From assembly GCF_018736145.1 (NCBI RefSeq), contig NZ_CP059997.1, forward strand, positions 10,167,501-10,231,500: DNA of 64,000 nucleotides, written 5' to 3'. Made by a program: the position numbers and the translations under genes. The notes below the pieces were generated by a model that was given only the letters and a program-made list of their open reading frames with translations, did no database searches and had not been told where the DNA came from. The stretch comes from Amycolatopsis sp. CA-230715 (lineage in GTDB: Bacteria; Actinomycetota; Actinomycetes; Mycobacteriales; Pseudonocardiaceae). This document shows positions 14,853 to 24,400 of this stretch, in pieces (the stretch's first letter is position 1; each line of letters begins with the position of its first letter).

Positions 14853-15755
14853 ATGGCGAAGACGTCCTACAAGGTGCCGACGAGCATCAACCGATCCTTT
14901 CTGGATCACGAGATCACGTTGAGCAAGGGCGGGTGGTCGGCGAAGCCCGCACCGGTCAAGAAGCTCCTCTTCTTCTGCGGTGGTGTGCTCGCCCTGCTGT
15001 GGGTGACGACGTCGACGTTCATCGCGGACGCCTCCCCGGTCGTGATCACGCTGTTCGTCCTGTGGGGGCTGGCGGTGATCATCTACTTCGGTGGGATCAC
15101 GAAGACCAAGGAGTTGCGGGCCATGACAGTGCCCGCGTTGCTGGCCTACGTTCCGGCGAAGGCGCGGCACGTCTACACCCGCCGTAACTCGGATCCGTCG
15201 GACTTCTACTCGATCGTGGGCATCGACGGCATCGACGAGGACGGGCGGATCCACTTCTCCGACGGCGGGGAAGGGCAGATCTACCTGATCGTCGGCTCCG
15301 CGAGCTACCTGCTTTTCGACGAGGACCGCAACGGCATCCTCGACCGGGTCGACGCCTTCTGGCGCAAAGTCGACACGACCTGCGAGTGGGTGACGATCAC
15401 CACGAAAGAGCCGCAGCGGATCTACCACCAAGTGGCGAACCTGGAGAAGCGCAACCAGGCGCTGCAGATCCGCGATCCCGACCTCGTCGAGCTCCAGAAC
15501 GAGCAGTACGACATCCTGACGCGTCACGTGGGCGGCAAGTTCACCTCCATTCACCAGTACCTGCTGCTCAAGGGAAAGAGCGCGGACGCGTTACGCCGAG
15601 GCCACACGGTCCTGCAAGCCGAGGTCGAGGGATCCGCCTTGATGATCAAAGAAGCGACAGTCCTCGACCGCGACGAGGCCGAGTCGATGTTGCGGGTCTT
15701 CTACCACGGCGTCGACGACGAGGTGGCTCCGCGCACAGCGTCACTGAGCCGATGA
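14853..15755 (+). CDS. conjugation-operon membrane protein (PrgI/VirB3-like N-terminus)
   Basis: The 300-residue protein has two adjacent membrane helices at about residues 38-58 and 62-80 (KKLLFFCGGVLALLWVTT, VVITLFVLWGLAVIIYFGG), followed by a soluble domain of about 210 residues. The two-helix N-terminus placed just before a VirB4-like gene resembles PrgI/VirB3 subunits, but those are usually about 100-120 residues. The long cytoplasmic part (WVTITTKEPQRIYHQVANLE) is unrecognised. It lies 51 bases after the topoisomerase and 39 bases before the next start. The role as inner-membrane channel component is inferred. Confidence 0.55.
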   Translation: MAKTSYKVPTSINRSFLDHEITLSKGGWSAKPAPVKKLLFFCGGVLALLWVTTSTFIADASPVVITLFVLWGLAVIIYFGGITKTKELRAMTVPALLAYVPAKARHVYTRRNSDPSDFYSIVGIDGIDEDGRIHFSDGGEGQIYLIVGSASYLLFDEDRNGILDRVDAFWRKVDTTCEWVTITTKEPQRIYHQVANLEKRNQALQIRDPDLVELQNEQYDILTRHVGGKFTSIHQYLLLKGKSADALRRGHTVLQAEVEGSALMIKEATVLDRDEAESMLRVFYHGVDDEVAPRTASLSR

Positions 15756-15794
15756 CGGCGTGACAGATTCAGTACGAGACACGTGGAAGGCACC

Positions 15795-18032
15795 ATGGCG
15801 CTGATTGCGAGGGCCCGGCCGCGGCTAGGCGTCCCGGACACCGAGAACCCGGACGACGCCGCGGGGTCCGCGCGGACGCGGGACCGTTCCCCGGCCGACG
15901 CGGACGCGATCACGACCGCTGCCCCGGCGAAGAACTGGTGGCAACGCCACAGGGAGCTGAGAAAGCTGAGGGGCAGCGTCGACTCGTACCCGCATCTGAT
16001 GGCTCTCAAGCCCAAGGAGCGCTACCTCTTCCGCTCCGACTACTTCGAGGTCGACGGCGCGGTCGCCTGTGTGCTCGCCTACTTCCACGACGACGCGGCG
16101 CACGACAACTTCGCGGCGTTCTGGGGCATCGACCGGATCCCGGACGGCCTCGACGAGCGTGTCACCGCGGTGATCCTGGAGCAGGTGCGCCGCAGAGACG
16201 ACACGTGGATCGACTCGTTCACGAAACAAGCCGAGAAACTCGACAGACTCGACGCTACCGAGCAGGACGAGACCGGCACGACGTCCTCCAGGAGGAAAGC
16301 GGCGAAGATCAGTTCCGATCTCGAGACCACCATCGGCGAGATCCAGGACGGCGCGAGCTATCTCTCCGTGCACAACCGCCTTCTTCTCAAAGCTCCCGAT
16401 CTCACGACCCTGGACGACACGGTCGAGCGCGTGACCCGGCTCTACATCGACCGATTCGGCACGCTCACGGTCGCCGCGTATGCCGGTGAACAGCGCCGCG
16501 AACTATCGAGTCTGCTCAACGACAACGACAAGAAGCGCGGTAAGGGTTTCCATTTCACCTCGACCGAGCTGGCCGGGTCGCACTCGCTGGTCACCAACGG
16601 CCTCAACGACAAGGGCGGCGAGTACGTCGGCTACATGGTCGGCGACGTCAACAACTCCGCCGTGCTCATGGACGTCAACGCCTACGACCATCATCTCGTC
16701 GTCGCGGACGCGACGCTCAGCGACTACCTCGACCGCCAGCGGATCGCGAACATGTGGTGCTCGAAGATCTCGCAGGCCTGCATGCTGGGTAACGGCAGCG
16801 TCGTCCATCTCGTCCTCGACGGCGCCAATCTGAACACGCTCGGCCCGACGTTCGACCGGCTGACGTCCCTGGTGGATCTCAACCAGGGTGACGTGAACAT
16901 GTTCGAGATGTTCGGCGACGCCGCGGACGAACTGGCGGTCTTCTCCGCGCAGATGGAGAAGCTGAAGCTGATGTTCGAACAGCTCTACGAGACCACCGAC
17001 GGGGCGATCGGCTCGATCATCCGCAGCGCGCTCGAGGACACCGCGACCGACTTCTATGTGGAGCAGGGCATGTGGCGGCACAACGCCCAGGAACACCGCC
17101 ACCGCCTGCGCGTGGTGAACCTTCCGCACAAGCAGGTCCCGCGTCTGCAGATGTTCGTCGCCTACCTCGAGACCGCGCACAAGGCTCTCCTGAACTCCTC
17201 CAAGACCGACCAGGACCAACTGCGCGCCTACAACGTCCTCAAAGGCATCGCGAACGCGATGCTGAGTACGAACGGCGACCTGTTCAACAACCACACCGCC
17301 ACCGCCGTCGACGGTGTACGAGATTCCCGCCGGGTCATCTACGACTTCTCCCGGTTGATGCGCCGCGGGACCGGCGTAGCGATGGCCCAGCTGGTCAACA
17401 TCGTCGGCTTCGCCGTCGGCACGCTCGGCCTGGGCGACACGGTGATCATCCACGGCACGGAACTCATCGACGACCGCGTCAAGAAATATCTGCGTGCCCA
17501 GTTCGACCACCTGCACGACCGCGGCGGTCGCGTGGTCTACAGCTACAACGACGTCGACCGGATGCTCGCGGACTCCTCGTTCAACCGGTTCGACGCAGCC
17601 GACTACACACTGTTCGGACCGATGCTCGACCGCACCGTGGCCGAGTACCAGAACCAGCTCGCGCAGCGCATCCCGCCCGACCTCGCCCAGCTCATCACCA
17701 CGAAAGGCGAGAACCTCACCTATCTGCGCCGGGGTGTGTCCAACGTGGTCTTCCGTCTCGATCTCGCGTTGGGGATCAATCCCCGACGCGAAGCGCAACG
17801 GCGGCACACCCGGCTCGAGGCCGCCAAAGCGGGGGAAGCGGCACGGATGACCGCGATCATGACCGACACGCCCGTGCCCGGCGCCAACCTCACCAGCGTC
17901 CGCACGACCGACGCCGACCACCGTGACACCGTCACGCAGCCACGCTCGACCGACGACGCCGGGGACCGGCTCAAGCACGCCGGCGGCGGCGCACGGACGC
18001 CGCCGCGGAGCGGGAAACGGGCGACACGGTGA
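15795..18032 (+). CDS. VirB4/TraC-like conjugation protein lacking a Walker A motif
   Basis: ATG 15795 follows GGAAGG. The 745-residue product has the order of VirB4 family proteins. An N-terminal domain contains YLSVHNRLLLKA and a strand-rich segment. Then comes SLVTNGLNDKGGEYVGYMVG and the position where VirB4 has a P-loop. Here the sequence after AYDHHLVVADATLSDYLDRQ (about residues 296-315) has no GxxxxGK[ST]. The later Walker B position reads TVIIHGTELIDD, also non-canonical. It is probably a structural, nucleotide-independent relative or a diverged ATPase. It overlaps the next gene by GTGA and belongs to the type IV secretion-like operon. Confidence 0.6.
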   Translation: MALIARARPRLGVPDTENPDDAAGSARTRDRSPADADAITTAAPAKNWWQRHRELRKLRGSVDSYPHLMALKPKERYLFRSDYFEVDGAVACVLAYFHDDAAHDNFAAFWGIDRIPDGLDERVTAVILEQVRRRDDTWIDSFTKQAEKLDRLDATEQDETGTTSSRRKAAKISSDLETTIGEIQDGASYLSVHNRLLLKAPDLTTLDDTVERVTRLYIDRFGTLTVAAYAGEQRRELSSLLNDNDKKRGKGFHFTSTELAGSHSLVTNGLNDKGGEYVGYMVGDVNNSAVLMDVNAYDHHLVVADATLSDYLDRQRIANMWCSKISQACMLGNGSVVHLVLDGANLNTLGPTFDRLTSLVDLNQGDVNMFEMFGDAADELAVFSAQMEKLKLMFEQLYETTDGAIGSIIRSALEDTATDFYVEQGMWRHNAQEHRHRLRVVNLPHKQVPRLQMFVAYLETAHKALLNSSKTDQDQLRAYNVLKGIANAMLSTNGDLFNNHTATAVDGVRDSRRVIYDFSRLMRRGTGVAMAQLVNIVGFAVGTLGLGDTVIIHGTELIDDRVKKYLRAQFDHLHDRGGRVVYSYNDVDRMLADSSFNRFDAADYTLFGPMLDRTVAEYQNQLAQRIPPDLAQLITTKGENLTYLRRGVSNVVFRLDLALGINPRREAQRRHTRLEAAKAGEAARMTAIMTDTPVPGANLTSVRTTDADHRDTVTQPRSTDDAGDRLKHAGGGARTPPRSGKRATR

Positions 18033-21000
18033 GCGCGGAGGTCACGACCGCCGGAGACGATACGACCGACGGGATCGCGACGCACGGTCAGCGAGCCCGC
18101 CCCCTGCCCGGCCGCGGCATCCGTGCGCGAGTCCGGCGTGTGGCCGTCCTCGGTCTGCTCGCGGCGGTGCTCGTGCCGCTGCTGACGACGATCTTCACGT
18201 CCTCGGCGGTCGCGGACGAGGACAGCGACAGCAGCGACAAGAAGAAGGAACGCGAGAACTACTCGCTCTACCAGCTCGCGTCGAACGCGTCGACGTACTT
18301 CAGCGAGGCGAACTCCCCCAAAGGCGAGACCGACCCCGCGGACAGGATGACCGAGGACTGGCGGACCGTCACCAGCAGACCGCCCTCGGGCGGGGACATG
18401 CTCGGCTACGCCGACCCGGAGTTCAGCCTCGGCAACGTCGTCGGCTGGCTCTTCGCCGAGATCTCCGGGTCGTCACAGACCATCAGCTACGACACGCTCA
18501 AGGCGACCGACGGCGGCAAAGGTACCGACATCTACGCTGGAATGGTCGACTACGCGCACTTCGGCGCGACCAACGCCGACCTCGGACTGGACTCGATGTC
18601 CTCGGGTATCGGCGGCGAGATCGCCGGGATGATCAGTGGGTCGCTGATCTGGCTGCTCTACGCCCTGGCGCTCGCGGTGAGCATGTCGTTCTACCTGATC
18701 ATCCAGATGCTCAAACTCGTCAACCCGTTCTCGTGGTTCTACCAGGCCGTCACCTCGATCAACGGCACGTTCGGCGACGGCATGGTGTGCGCGACCGACT
18801 CGGCAGGTGCTGAGACGTGTCACAAGGGCGGCGGCGCTCTCGCCGGACTGCAGAACTGGATCTCCGACTGGTATGGGGTGCTCAACAGCCTCGCGTGGCA
18901 AGCGCTGGTCCCGATCTTCCTGGCCTTGACAGTGGTCGGGTTGATCATGTTCAAGAAAATGGACCGAGGCTCGGCGATCAAGAAACTCGTCGTGCGGGTG
19001 CTCTACATCGGCCTCGGCCTGCCGCTGGTCGGCTCGCTCTACACCGGCGTGCTCGACAAGTTCGACGACTCACTCCTCGGCCAGCACGCGGGCCCCACAC
19101 GCGTCGTGCTGAGTACCTACGTGGACTTCAACGCCTGGGCGATGAACGACCGCCTGGGAATCCCCGACGCGGCACAGATTTCCTGGGACAACGGGCAGGC
19201 CAGCACGAACTCGATCATGTCGGCGCGCACGAGCGCTCTGGCGATCAACAAGCAAGCGCACGGTGACACCTACGCCAGCATCAACGTCGGTGCCAAGGCC
19301 ACAGACGCCCAGACAGCGTGGCGTAACGGCACGACGGGCGTGAACCGGTCAGCCTCCGATGACGCCAAAGCCGTCCTCGCCACCTTCGGAATCATCAACG
19401 GCTACATCACCAGCGACGCGGTCATGGCCTCGGACTACGAGTCGGGTATCAAAAGCGCGATCACGAAACTCGACGTCGACAAGGACGACAAGAAGGCCTG
19501 GTTCGTCGGCAAGGACGGCGGATACGGCGACGCCGACAAGTTCGGCGAGAACGCCGACGTCCACCCGACCGAGCACCCGGTGCTCTCGATCGGCGGTAAA
19601 GGCCTCACGTCCAGCAACCCCGGCGGAAACCAGACCACGTACACCACGCAGGGCACCAAGTCCGGCTGCGGTCTCACCGTCATGAAGGACAACGCCCCGG
19701 CCGAATGCAACCTGTCGCCCCAGTCGATGTACAACTACCTGAACACCGGGTTCGGCCCCAGCTCGATGGAACTGTACTCGTCGAACAACGCCACCAGCGG
19801 TTTCACCCGGGAGAATCACACCGCGGTGTCCCAGGTCGGCACCGGCCCGGCGAAGTTCATGTACTGGTCGAACGCCGCGACCGTACTCGGTTGCATCGCG
19901 CTGCTCGGGTTCTGGTATTCGATCGGCATGCTGGCCGGCGCGGTCAAGCGTACGTTCGGTCTGGTGGCGGCGATCCCGTTCGCCGCCCTCGGTGCGCTAT
20001 CAGCGATCAGCAAGGTGATCGTGTACTCGGCCGCGCTGATACTCGAAGTGCTGGTGACGCTGTTCCTCTATCAGTTCGTCTCCGAGTTCCTGGTCACGAC
20101 CCCGGATGTCATCGCCGGGCCGATCGCGAAGATGATGGCCCCGGACGGCCTGTTCGGCAGCGAGATCCTCGGCGGGATCGTGGTCGTGATCCTGACCCTG
20201 ATCTCCTCGCTGCTGATCCTCGGCGTCACGATCGGCCTGCTGAAGGTACGCAAAGTCGTGCTCCAGGCGATGGACGAGACCGTTACCAAACTGGTGGACA
20301 AGTTCCTCGACACGAACAACGCACCGCAGCCGGGCAAGGGTGGCGTGCTCCCGGCACTGGCCGCGGGCGCGGGCGCCGGTGCCGGTATGGCGATGGGCAA
20401 CAAACTGGCGTCCGGTCTCAGCGGCAAGCTGGGCGGCACGGCCGCGTCCCCGAGCGCCACCGCGGCCGGGGCCGACGTTCCGACCTCGACCAACGCGGGT
20501 GGCACCAACGGCGACCAGACAGCCCTGGCCTCCGGCCCGAGAACACTCGCCCTCGACAGCGGAAGTGGTCTCACCCTCGACAGCGGACGCGCCCCCGGTG
20601 GCGGACCGGGAGGCCCGGGCGGCGGCAGACCCGGCATCGGTCCCGGTCGTGGTGAGGTCACGGGACTCCCCGCGGGCGCGAATCCCGACGGCGGCCGCCT
20701 GCAGATCGGCAGCGGTGGGGCCGGCGACTCCCGCGCGGACAAGGAGACGACGCAGAATCTAGTCTCGGGCGGCGGGTTGTCCCAGCTCGGCTACGACGTC
20801 GGTTCCCCGGAGTCAACCACCCGCGGCCGCCCACCGATCGCTGGCGGGACTTCCGCTGGTCCCGGTGACGAGGACTCCTCCGCACCGAAGCCACACACAC
20901 CAGCACGTTTCTCGGTGAGCCCTGCGGGCACCACCACGGACAACCCACCCCAGAGCACAACACAAAGCGGGAGCACTCCTGCGGCATCAGCAGCGTCGAA

Positions 21001-21304
21001 CGTCTCCCCCGCGCTGGGCATGGTCAAACGCCCGCTGCCCTCGCCGGGTCGTCCCGCGGGACTCGCGGACAAACGCCCGCTCGGCGTCCCACGCGACATC
21101 TCGCGGGCACCATCGGCACCTCGTCCGGTCCAGACACGTCCCTGGACCGGGACATCCGCACTCCCATCCCAGCCCGCCGCCCCGGTTACCAACTCGGCAC
21201 CACCGCACACGACGGACAAGCCCGATCCAGAGCCGAATCCGGTCACCGCTCCCCGGCCGATCCAGACGCGTCCCTGGACCACCACGCGTAAGCCGGAGGA
21301 GTAA
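18029..21304 (+). CDS. large polytopic conjugation membrane protein (VirB6/TrbL-like)
   Basis: GTG 18029 overlaps the preceding stop. The 1091-residue protein begins with a signal-anchor (VAVLGLLAAVLVPLLTTIFT). A periplasmic segment follows, then two helices near residues 205-235 and 295-315 (WQALVPIFLALTVVGLIMF). A large loop of about 280 residues precedes a cluster of helices at about 610-735 (AATVLGCIALLGFWYSIGML, IVVVILTLISSLLILGVTIG). The C-terminal about 330 residues are Gly/Pro/Ser/Thr-rich and disordered, with a repeated RP(I/V)QTRPWT motif near the end. This layout fits VirB6/TrbL-type channel proteins of Gram-positive conjugation systems. Last gene of the operon. Confidence 0.7.
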   Translation: MSAEVTTAGDDTTDGIATHGQRARPLPGRGIRARVRRVAVLGLLAAVLVPLLTTIFTSSAVADEDSDSSDKKKERENYSLYQLASNASTYFSEANSPKGETDPADRMTEDWRTVTSRPPSGGDMLGYADPEFSLGNVVGWLFAEISGSSQTISYDTLKATDGGKGTDIYAGMVDYAHFGATNADLGLDSMSSGIGGEIAGMISGSLIWLLYALALAVSMSFYLIIQMLKLVNPFSWFYQAVTSINGTFGDGMVCATDSAGAETCHKGGGALAGLQNWISDWYGVLNSLAWQALVPIFLALTVVGLIMFKKMDRGSAIKKLVVRVLYIGLGLPLVGSLYTGVLDKFDDSLLGQHAGPTRVVLSTYVDFNAWAMNDRLGIPDAAQISWDNGQASTNSIMSARTSALAINKQAHGDTYASINVGAKATDAQTAWRNGTTGVNRSASDDAKAVLATFGIINGYITSDAVMASDYESGIKSAITKLDVDKDDKKAWFVGKDGGYGDADKFGENADVHPTEHPVLSIGGKGLTSSNPGGNQTTYTTQGTKSGCGLTVMKDNAPAECNLSPQSMYNYLNTGFGPSSMELYSSNNATSGFTRENHTAVSQVGTGPAKFMYWSNAATVLGCIALLGFWYSIGMLAGAVKRTFGLVAAIPFAALGALSAISKVIVYSAALILEVLVTLFLYQFVSEFLVTTPDVIAGPIAKMMAPDGLFGSEILGGIVVVILTLISSLLILGVTIGLLKVRKVVLQAMDETVTKLVDKFLDTNNAPQPGKGGVLPALAAGAGAGAGMAMGNKLASGLSGKLGGTAASPSATAAGADVPTSTNAGGTNGDQTALASGPRTLALDSGSGLTLDSGRAPGGGPGGPGGGRPGIGPGRGEVTGLPAGANPDGGRLQIGSGGAGDSRADKETTQNLVSGGGLSQLGYDVGSPESTTRGRPPIAGGTSAGPGDEDSSAPKPHTPARFSVSPAGTTTDNPPQSTTQSGSTPAASAASNVSPALGMVKRPLPSPGRPAGLADKRPLGVPRDISRAPSAPRPVQTRPWTGTSALPSQPAAPVTNSAPPHTTDKPDPEPNPVTAPRPIQTRPWTTTRKPEE

Positions 21305-21394
21305 CCGGGGTGCCCGGACTCCCCCGTGACGCCGAGTTTCTGTGGTGACGCGATCGGAACGACTGCGCTCCATCACTCCGCGGCGCGGCAACGC

Positions 21395-21428
21395 CAGGGC
21401 CCCGTGGGGAAAGATCCACGGGGCCCTG
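21395..21428. terminator. bidirectional terminator hairpin
   Basis: A perfect 13-bp stem (CAGGGCCCCGTGG 21395-21407 and its complement 21416-21428) with an 8-base loop lies between the convergent 18029-21304 and 21454-22002 genes. Confidence 0.75.
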
Positions 21429-21453
21429 TGTTGGACACCGACCGGTGACGTCT

Positions 21454-22002
21454 TCAGCCGCAGCGTTTCGCGAGGATCGCCTTCCCGTGATCGCTGCCGC
21501 GCGGGACGAGCACCTCGTCCTCAGCGGGATTGTCGAAGATATCTTTGACCGTGATCATGTCGGACTCGACCTTGATCGGCGCTGTCGCGGTCGTGGTGCC
21601 GGGATCGTCAGCACCGCCCGCGTTGTCCCACACCACCGTCGTCCGGTTCTCGCTGATGGTGCCGCCCGACTCGAGGTCGTACCGATCCTGGCCCGCCTTG
21701 CCGCCGGGGGCGAGTTTCCCGCTGTCGATGTCCGCGAACGTCTTGGTCAGCAACGCGCACATGTTCTTGGGGCCGGCGTACAGCGTGAAGAACGTGATCT
21801 TGTTGCCGTTCTCGATCGTGACGAGGCGGTTGTTCTTCCCGCTGGTGCCGATGTAGACCCCGTCGATGCTGTCGCCGCGCTTGTCGCTTGCGGGAGCGGC
21901 GTCACCGCCGCAGCTGGTGACCCCGAACGCGAACCCGGCCAGGGCCGCGGCGGTCGCGGCCAGTCTGGTCCGCGTCGCGCGAACGGTCCTGCTGATGTTC
22001 AT
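21454..22002 (-). CDS. putative lipoprotein, 182 aa
   Basis: ATG 22002 has an AAGGA site. The N-terminus has arginines followed by TRLAATAAALAGFAFGVTSC, a lipobox with Cys at about residue 30. The mature part contains SIDGVYIGTSGKNNRLVTIE and MCALLTKTFADIDSGKLAPG and looks beta-rich. No family recognised. It is monocistronic between a terminator and an XRE gene. A surface protein of the conjugative element (for example in entry exclusion) is possible but unproven. Confidence 0.65.
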   Translation of the reverse strand: MNISRTVRATRTRLAATAAALAGFAFGVTSCGGDAAPASDKRGDSIDGVYIGTSGKNNRLVTIENGNKITFFTLYAGPKNMCALLTKTFADIDSGKLAPGGKAGQDRYDLESGGTISENRTTVVWDNAGGADDPGTTTATAPIKVESDMITVKDIFDNPAEDEVLVPRGSDHGKAILAKRCG

Positions 22003-22160
22003 GCTGGTGATCCTTCGTCTCTTTCTCTGCGGGAATTCCGTGTCCGCGGCGCGTCCGCCCAGAATGTCGCACATCCGGGTCGCATCGTGTTTTACGCGTA
22101 GGGCGTGGCGATGGGTCAAGTATGGCAGAGTGATCTGTCACTGTCGGTCTTCTCGCGTGC

Positions 22161-22757
22161 TCACCGAGCACACTCACGCAGCCGCTCGAGTTGCCGTTCC
22201 GCCAATCCCAACGCGATATCGGTCTGGTTCACGGCATATTCACCGTCGCGGATACGGTCGTGGATCTCGCGCACCTGCCGGGCGTCGCTCTCCTGCTCCG
22301 CCAAGTCGCCGAGTCCGCGAAGCTCGTCCCACGCACCGCGCAACTGTTCCTCGACATGCGTCGAACGCATGCGGAGACGGCTGACTTTCTCCTCGAACCA
22401 CCGCATTCGCGACTCGCGGTCCAGACTGATCCTACCCTCGGCCCAGGCGCGCACCTCGGTGTGGTCGACATCGGCCGGTAGCCCCGTGGCGAACGGCCCC
22501 TCCGGCGTCGGCATGTCAATGGGGATGTGTGTCAGCAGTATCGCGGGCGTCGTGTCGAGTGCGTACGCGAGAGCCACCAGATCGTCGACGGTGATCAAGC
22601 GCTCGCGGTTCTCCATCCGGGCAATGGTCTCGGCCGCGAGAGGATGGCCGGACGTTGCGAGGACACAGGCCAGCTCATCCTGAGTGAGATGACGCAACTG
22701 GCGGTAGTGGGTGAGGGCGTCCGACACGGCAAGGGACGTAGGCGAGAGCGACGGCAT
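22161..22757 (-). CDS. XRE-family HTH regulator, 198 aa
   Basis: The N-terminal HTH (about residues 15-70) contains YRQLRHLTQDELACVLATSG and AETIARMENRERLITVDDLV. The C-terminal half is a long coiled coil (WFEEKVSRLRMRSTHVEEQL, then QESDARQVREIHDRIRDGEY) that probably dimerises. There is no ligand domain. Its position between the conjugation operon and the integration genes suggests it controls the element, which is an inference from context. Confidence 0.85.
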   Translation of the reverse strand: MPSLSPTSLAVSDALTHYRQLRHLTQDELACVLATSGHPLAAETIARMENRERLITVDDLVALAYALDTTPAILLTHIPIDMPTPEGPFATGLPADVDHTEVRAWAEGRISLDRESRMRWFEEKVSRLRMRSTHVEEQLRGAWDELRGLGDLAEQESDARQVREIHDRIRDGEYAVNQTDIALGLAERQLERLRECAR

Positions 22758-24208
22758 GACGGGATCGTAAACGAGGACGGACTAGCCCTCGATCACGGTA
22801 GGACCACCGGGCAACTATCAAGTCTGGCGCGACCCAAACCAGGACGGACCCCAAGTAGACCTGGACGAAACCATGCTCGGTCTTGAAACTTTCCGGTCCG
22901 CGGAGGTCCTCGAGAGATCGCGCAGCGTCCAAAAGCAGACCAGGATGAGTCCACGCTCACCGCCGAGCTCGTCACTGATCTGGAAGCGACGCAAACTGGT
23001 CATTCCTCGGGCGGACGTGAGCTCTCGGGAAAATCCACAGACCCGTCAGGCGTCATCAAGGATTAGGAGCATCACGTCGCTTCGAAGGGTTCAAGACTCA
23101 AGAAGAGATGAACCAAGGCCTGATGCCACCTCGTAACGAGATGCCCGGCCACACGTACGTATCAACACCTCGACACATCACAGGTCTCATCATGACCGCC
23201 GGGAAGACCTGCAACAAGCCATCACTCCAGAAGGTGCTGGCCACTGGTCTCCTCTCAGACCGCAAAGAAGCCGCACATAGACCCCGACCAGGCCACGACC
23301 ACGCTCCAGGCCCGTTCTAGGTCCGGTAGTGGTTCTTAGGGCGACGTAGTACCGACCAGGGCAAAAACCTGGAATAGGCCATGTCTGCTTGGGTCCTCGA
23401 AATTGTTCGAAGTGGATGGTCACGGGGGTGACGGGAACATGCTTTACCGGATTGCGTGGTCGACGATTGCCTCACGACGGCCGTGCAACACGGACGTCAC
23501 ATTTGGGCGCGGCGTTCCGATCGCGGCAGCAAGTCGTCCCAGCATCATTGTCGAAATACAACTGTCCACTGTGGTCACCCCGTGCCGGGGTCGCTAGCGT
23601 CGTCAGCTCCAAGAGTCGCGCCGTGCGCAGAAATCCAGGGTTGCGAACGCGCTCCCGTCACGTACCTTAGACATAAGGCAGCGTACGGATAGCGCTGCCG
23701 ATCCAGGCAGATGCCAGACCGCTGGAGACCCTCTGGGGCTCGCGGGACGAGGGACGGACTCGGACGGGGCTCGCCGCGCGGAGCGCGGGCGGAACGAGAC
23801 AACTCTTCAACGCGTGCGAGGTCTCTGATGTCTGCCCAGTCGACGCGCACGGACTCGGTCGGCCAGGTCTCGCTGGACAGCGCGGACCTGACGCGGAGCC
23901 GAAGCGCCTCGACAATGGAAACGGACGCGTGGCAGATACGGCGACGGTCCCAGACCGTCCACGCCTCTGTCCACAAGGGGTTCTACGCCAATCAGAGGGA
24001 TCTGCCGCAGGCGCACTCGCCGCCCTCCGTGGGTCGCGTCTCTATGGACTTGAATGGGCGCACGTCCAGCCCTCCAGGGGGCGTCGAACCAGGCTCGCGA
24101 CGGCAATCGGGAATCACGCTCATCGTCGGATCGTCGCGGGCGACTCGAGAGTTGCCTGTTGGACGTCCTCGTCATACCCCAATATTTTATCGCCCTGAAG
24201 GGTCTCTT
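22758..24208. other. long non-coding stretch upstream of excisionase/integrase
   Basis: About 1.45 kb carries no supportable gene; the open frames are short and lack ribosome-binding sites. Between 22.83 and 23.38 kb the pentamer CCWGG recurs at least six times (for example GACCAGG and GACCTGG words). The end is AT-rich (24180-24192) and is probably the xis promoter. This is where an origin of transfer, replication origin or promoter for the element might lie, but nothing decisive is visible. Confidence 0.4.
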
Positions 24209-24400
24209 ATGTCCACGAATACTCGCGATTACATCACTGTTCCTGAGTTCCTGGCTAAGTACCGGGTCGCGCGGACCACCTGGGACGATTGGCGAGCCAA
24301 AGGAACCGCACCTCAATGTATCAGACTACCCAACGGGCGCCTTCGAATACATTCGAAGGATCTTGAGCAATGGGAAAACGACCTGAAGAGGGATACTTGA
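24209..24400 (+). CDS. xis: excisionase-like HTH protein (Xis), 63 aa
   Basis: ATG 24209 has GAAGGG upstream. MSTNTRDYITVPEFLAKYRV followed by RTTWDDWRAKGTAPQCIRLP and GRLRIHSKDLEQW is the MerR/excisionase-type winged helix used by recombination directionality factors. It ends TGATG-overlapping the integrase start, a classic xis-int arrangement. It would bend att DNA and favour excision. Confidence 0.8.
   Translation: MSTNTRDYITVPEFLAKYRVARTTWDDWRAKGTAPQCIRLPNGRLRIHSKDLEQWENDLKRDT

Noticed and set aside
16503..17978. Long minus-strand open frame opposite the VirB4-like gene
   Set aside because: It mirrors the codon periodicity of the plus-strand gene, has no start with a ribosome-binding site and no recognisable motifs.
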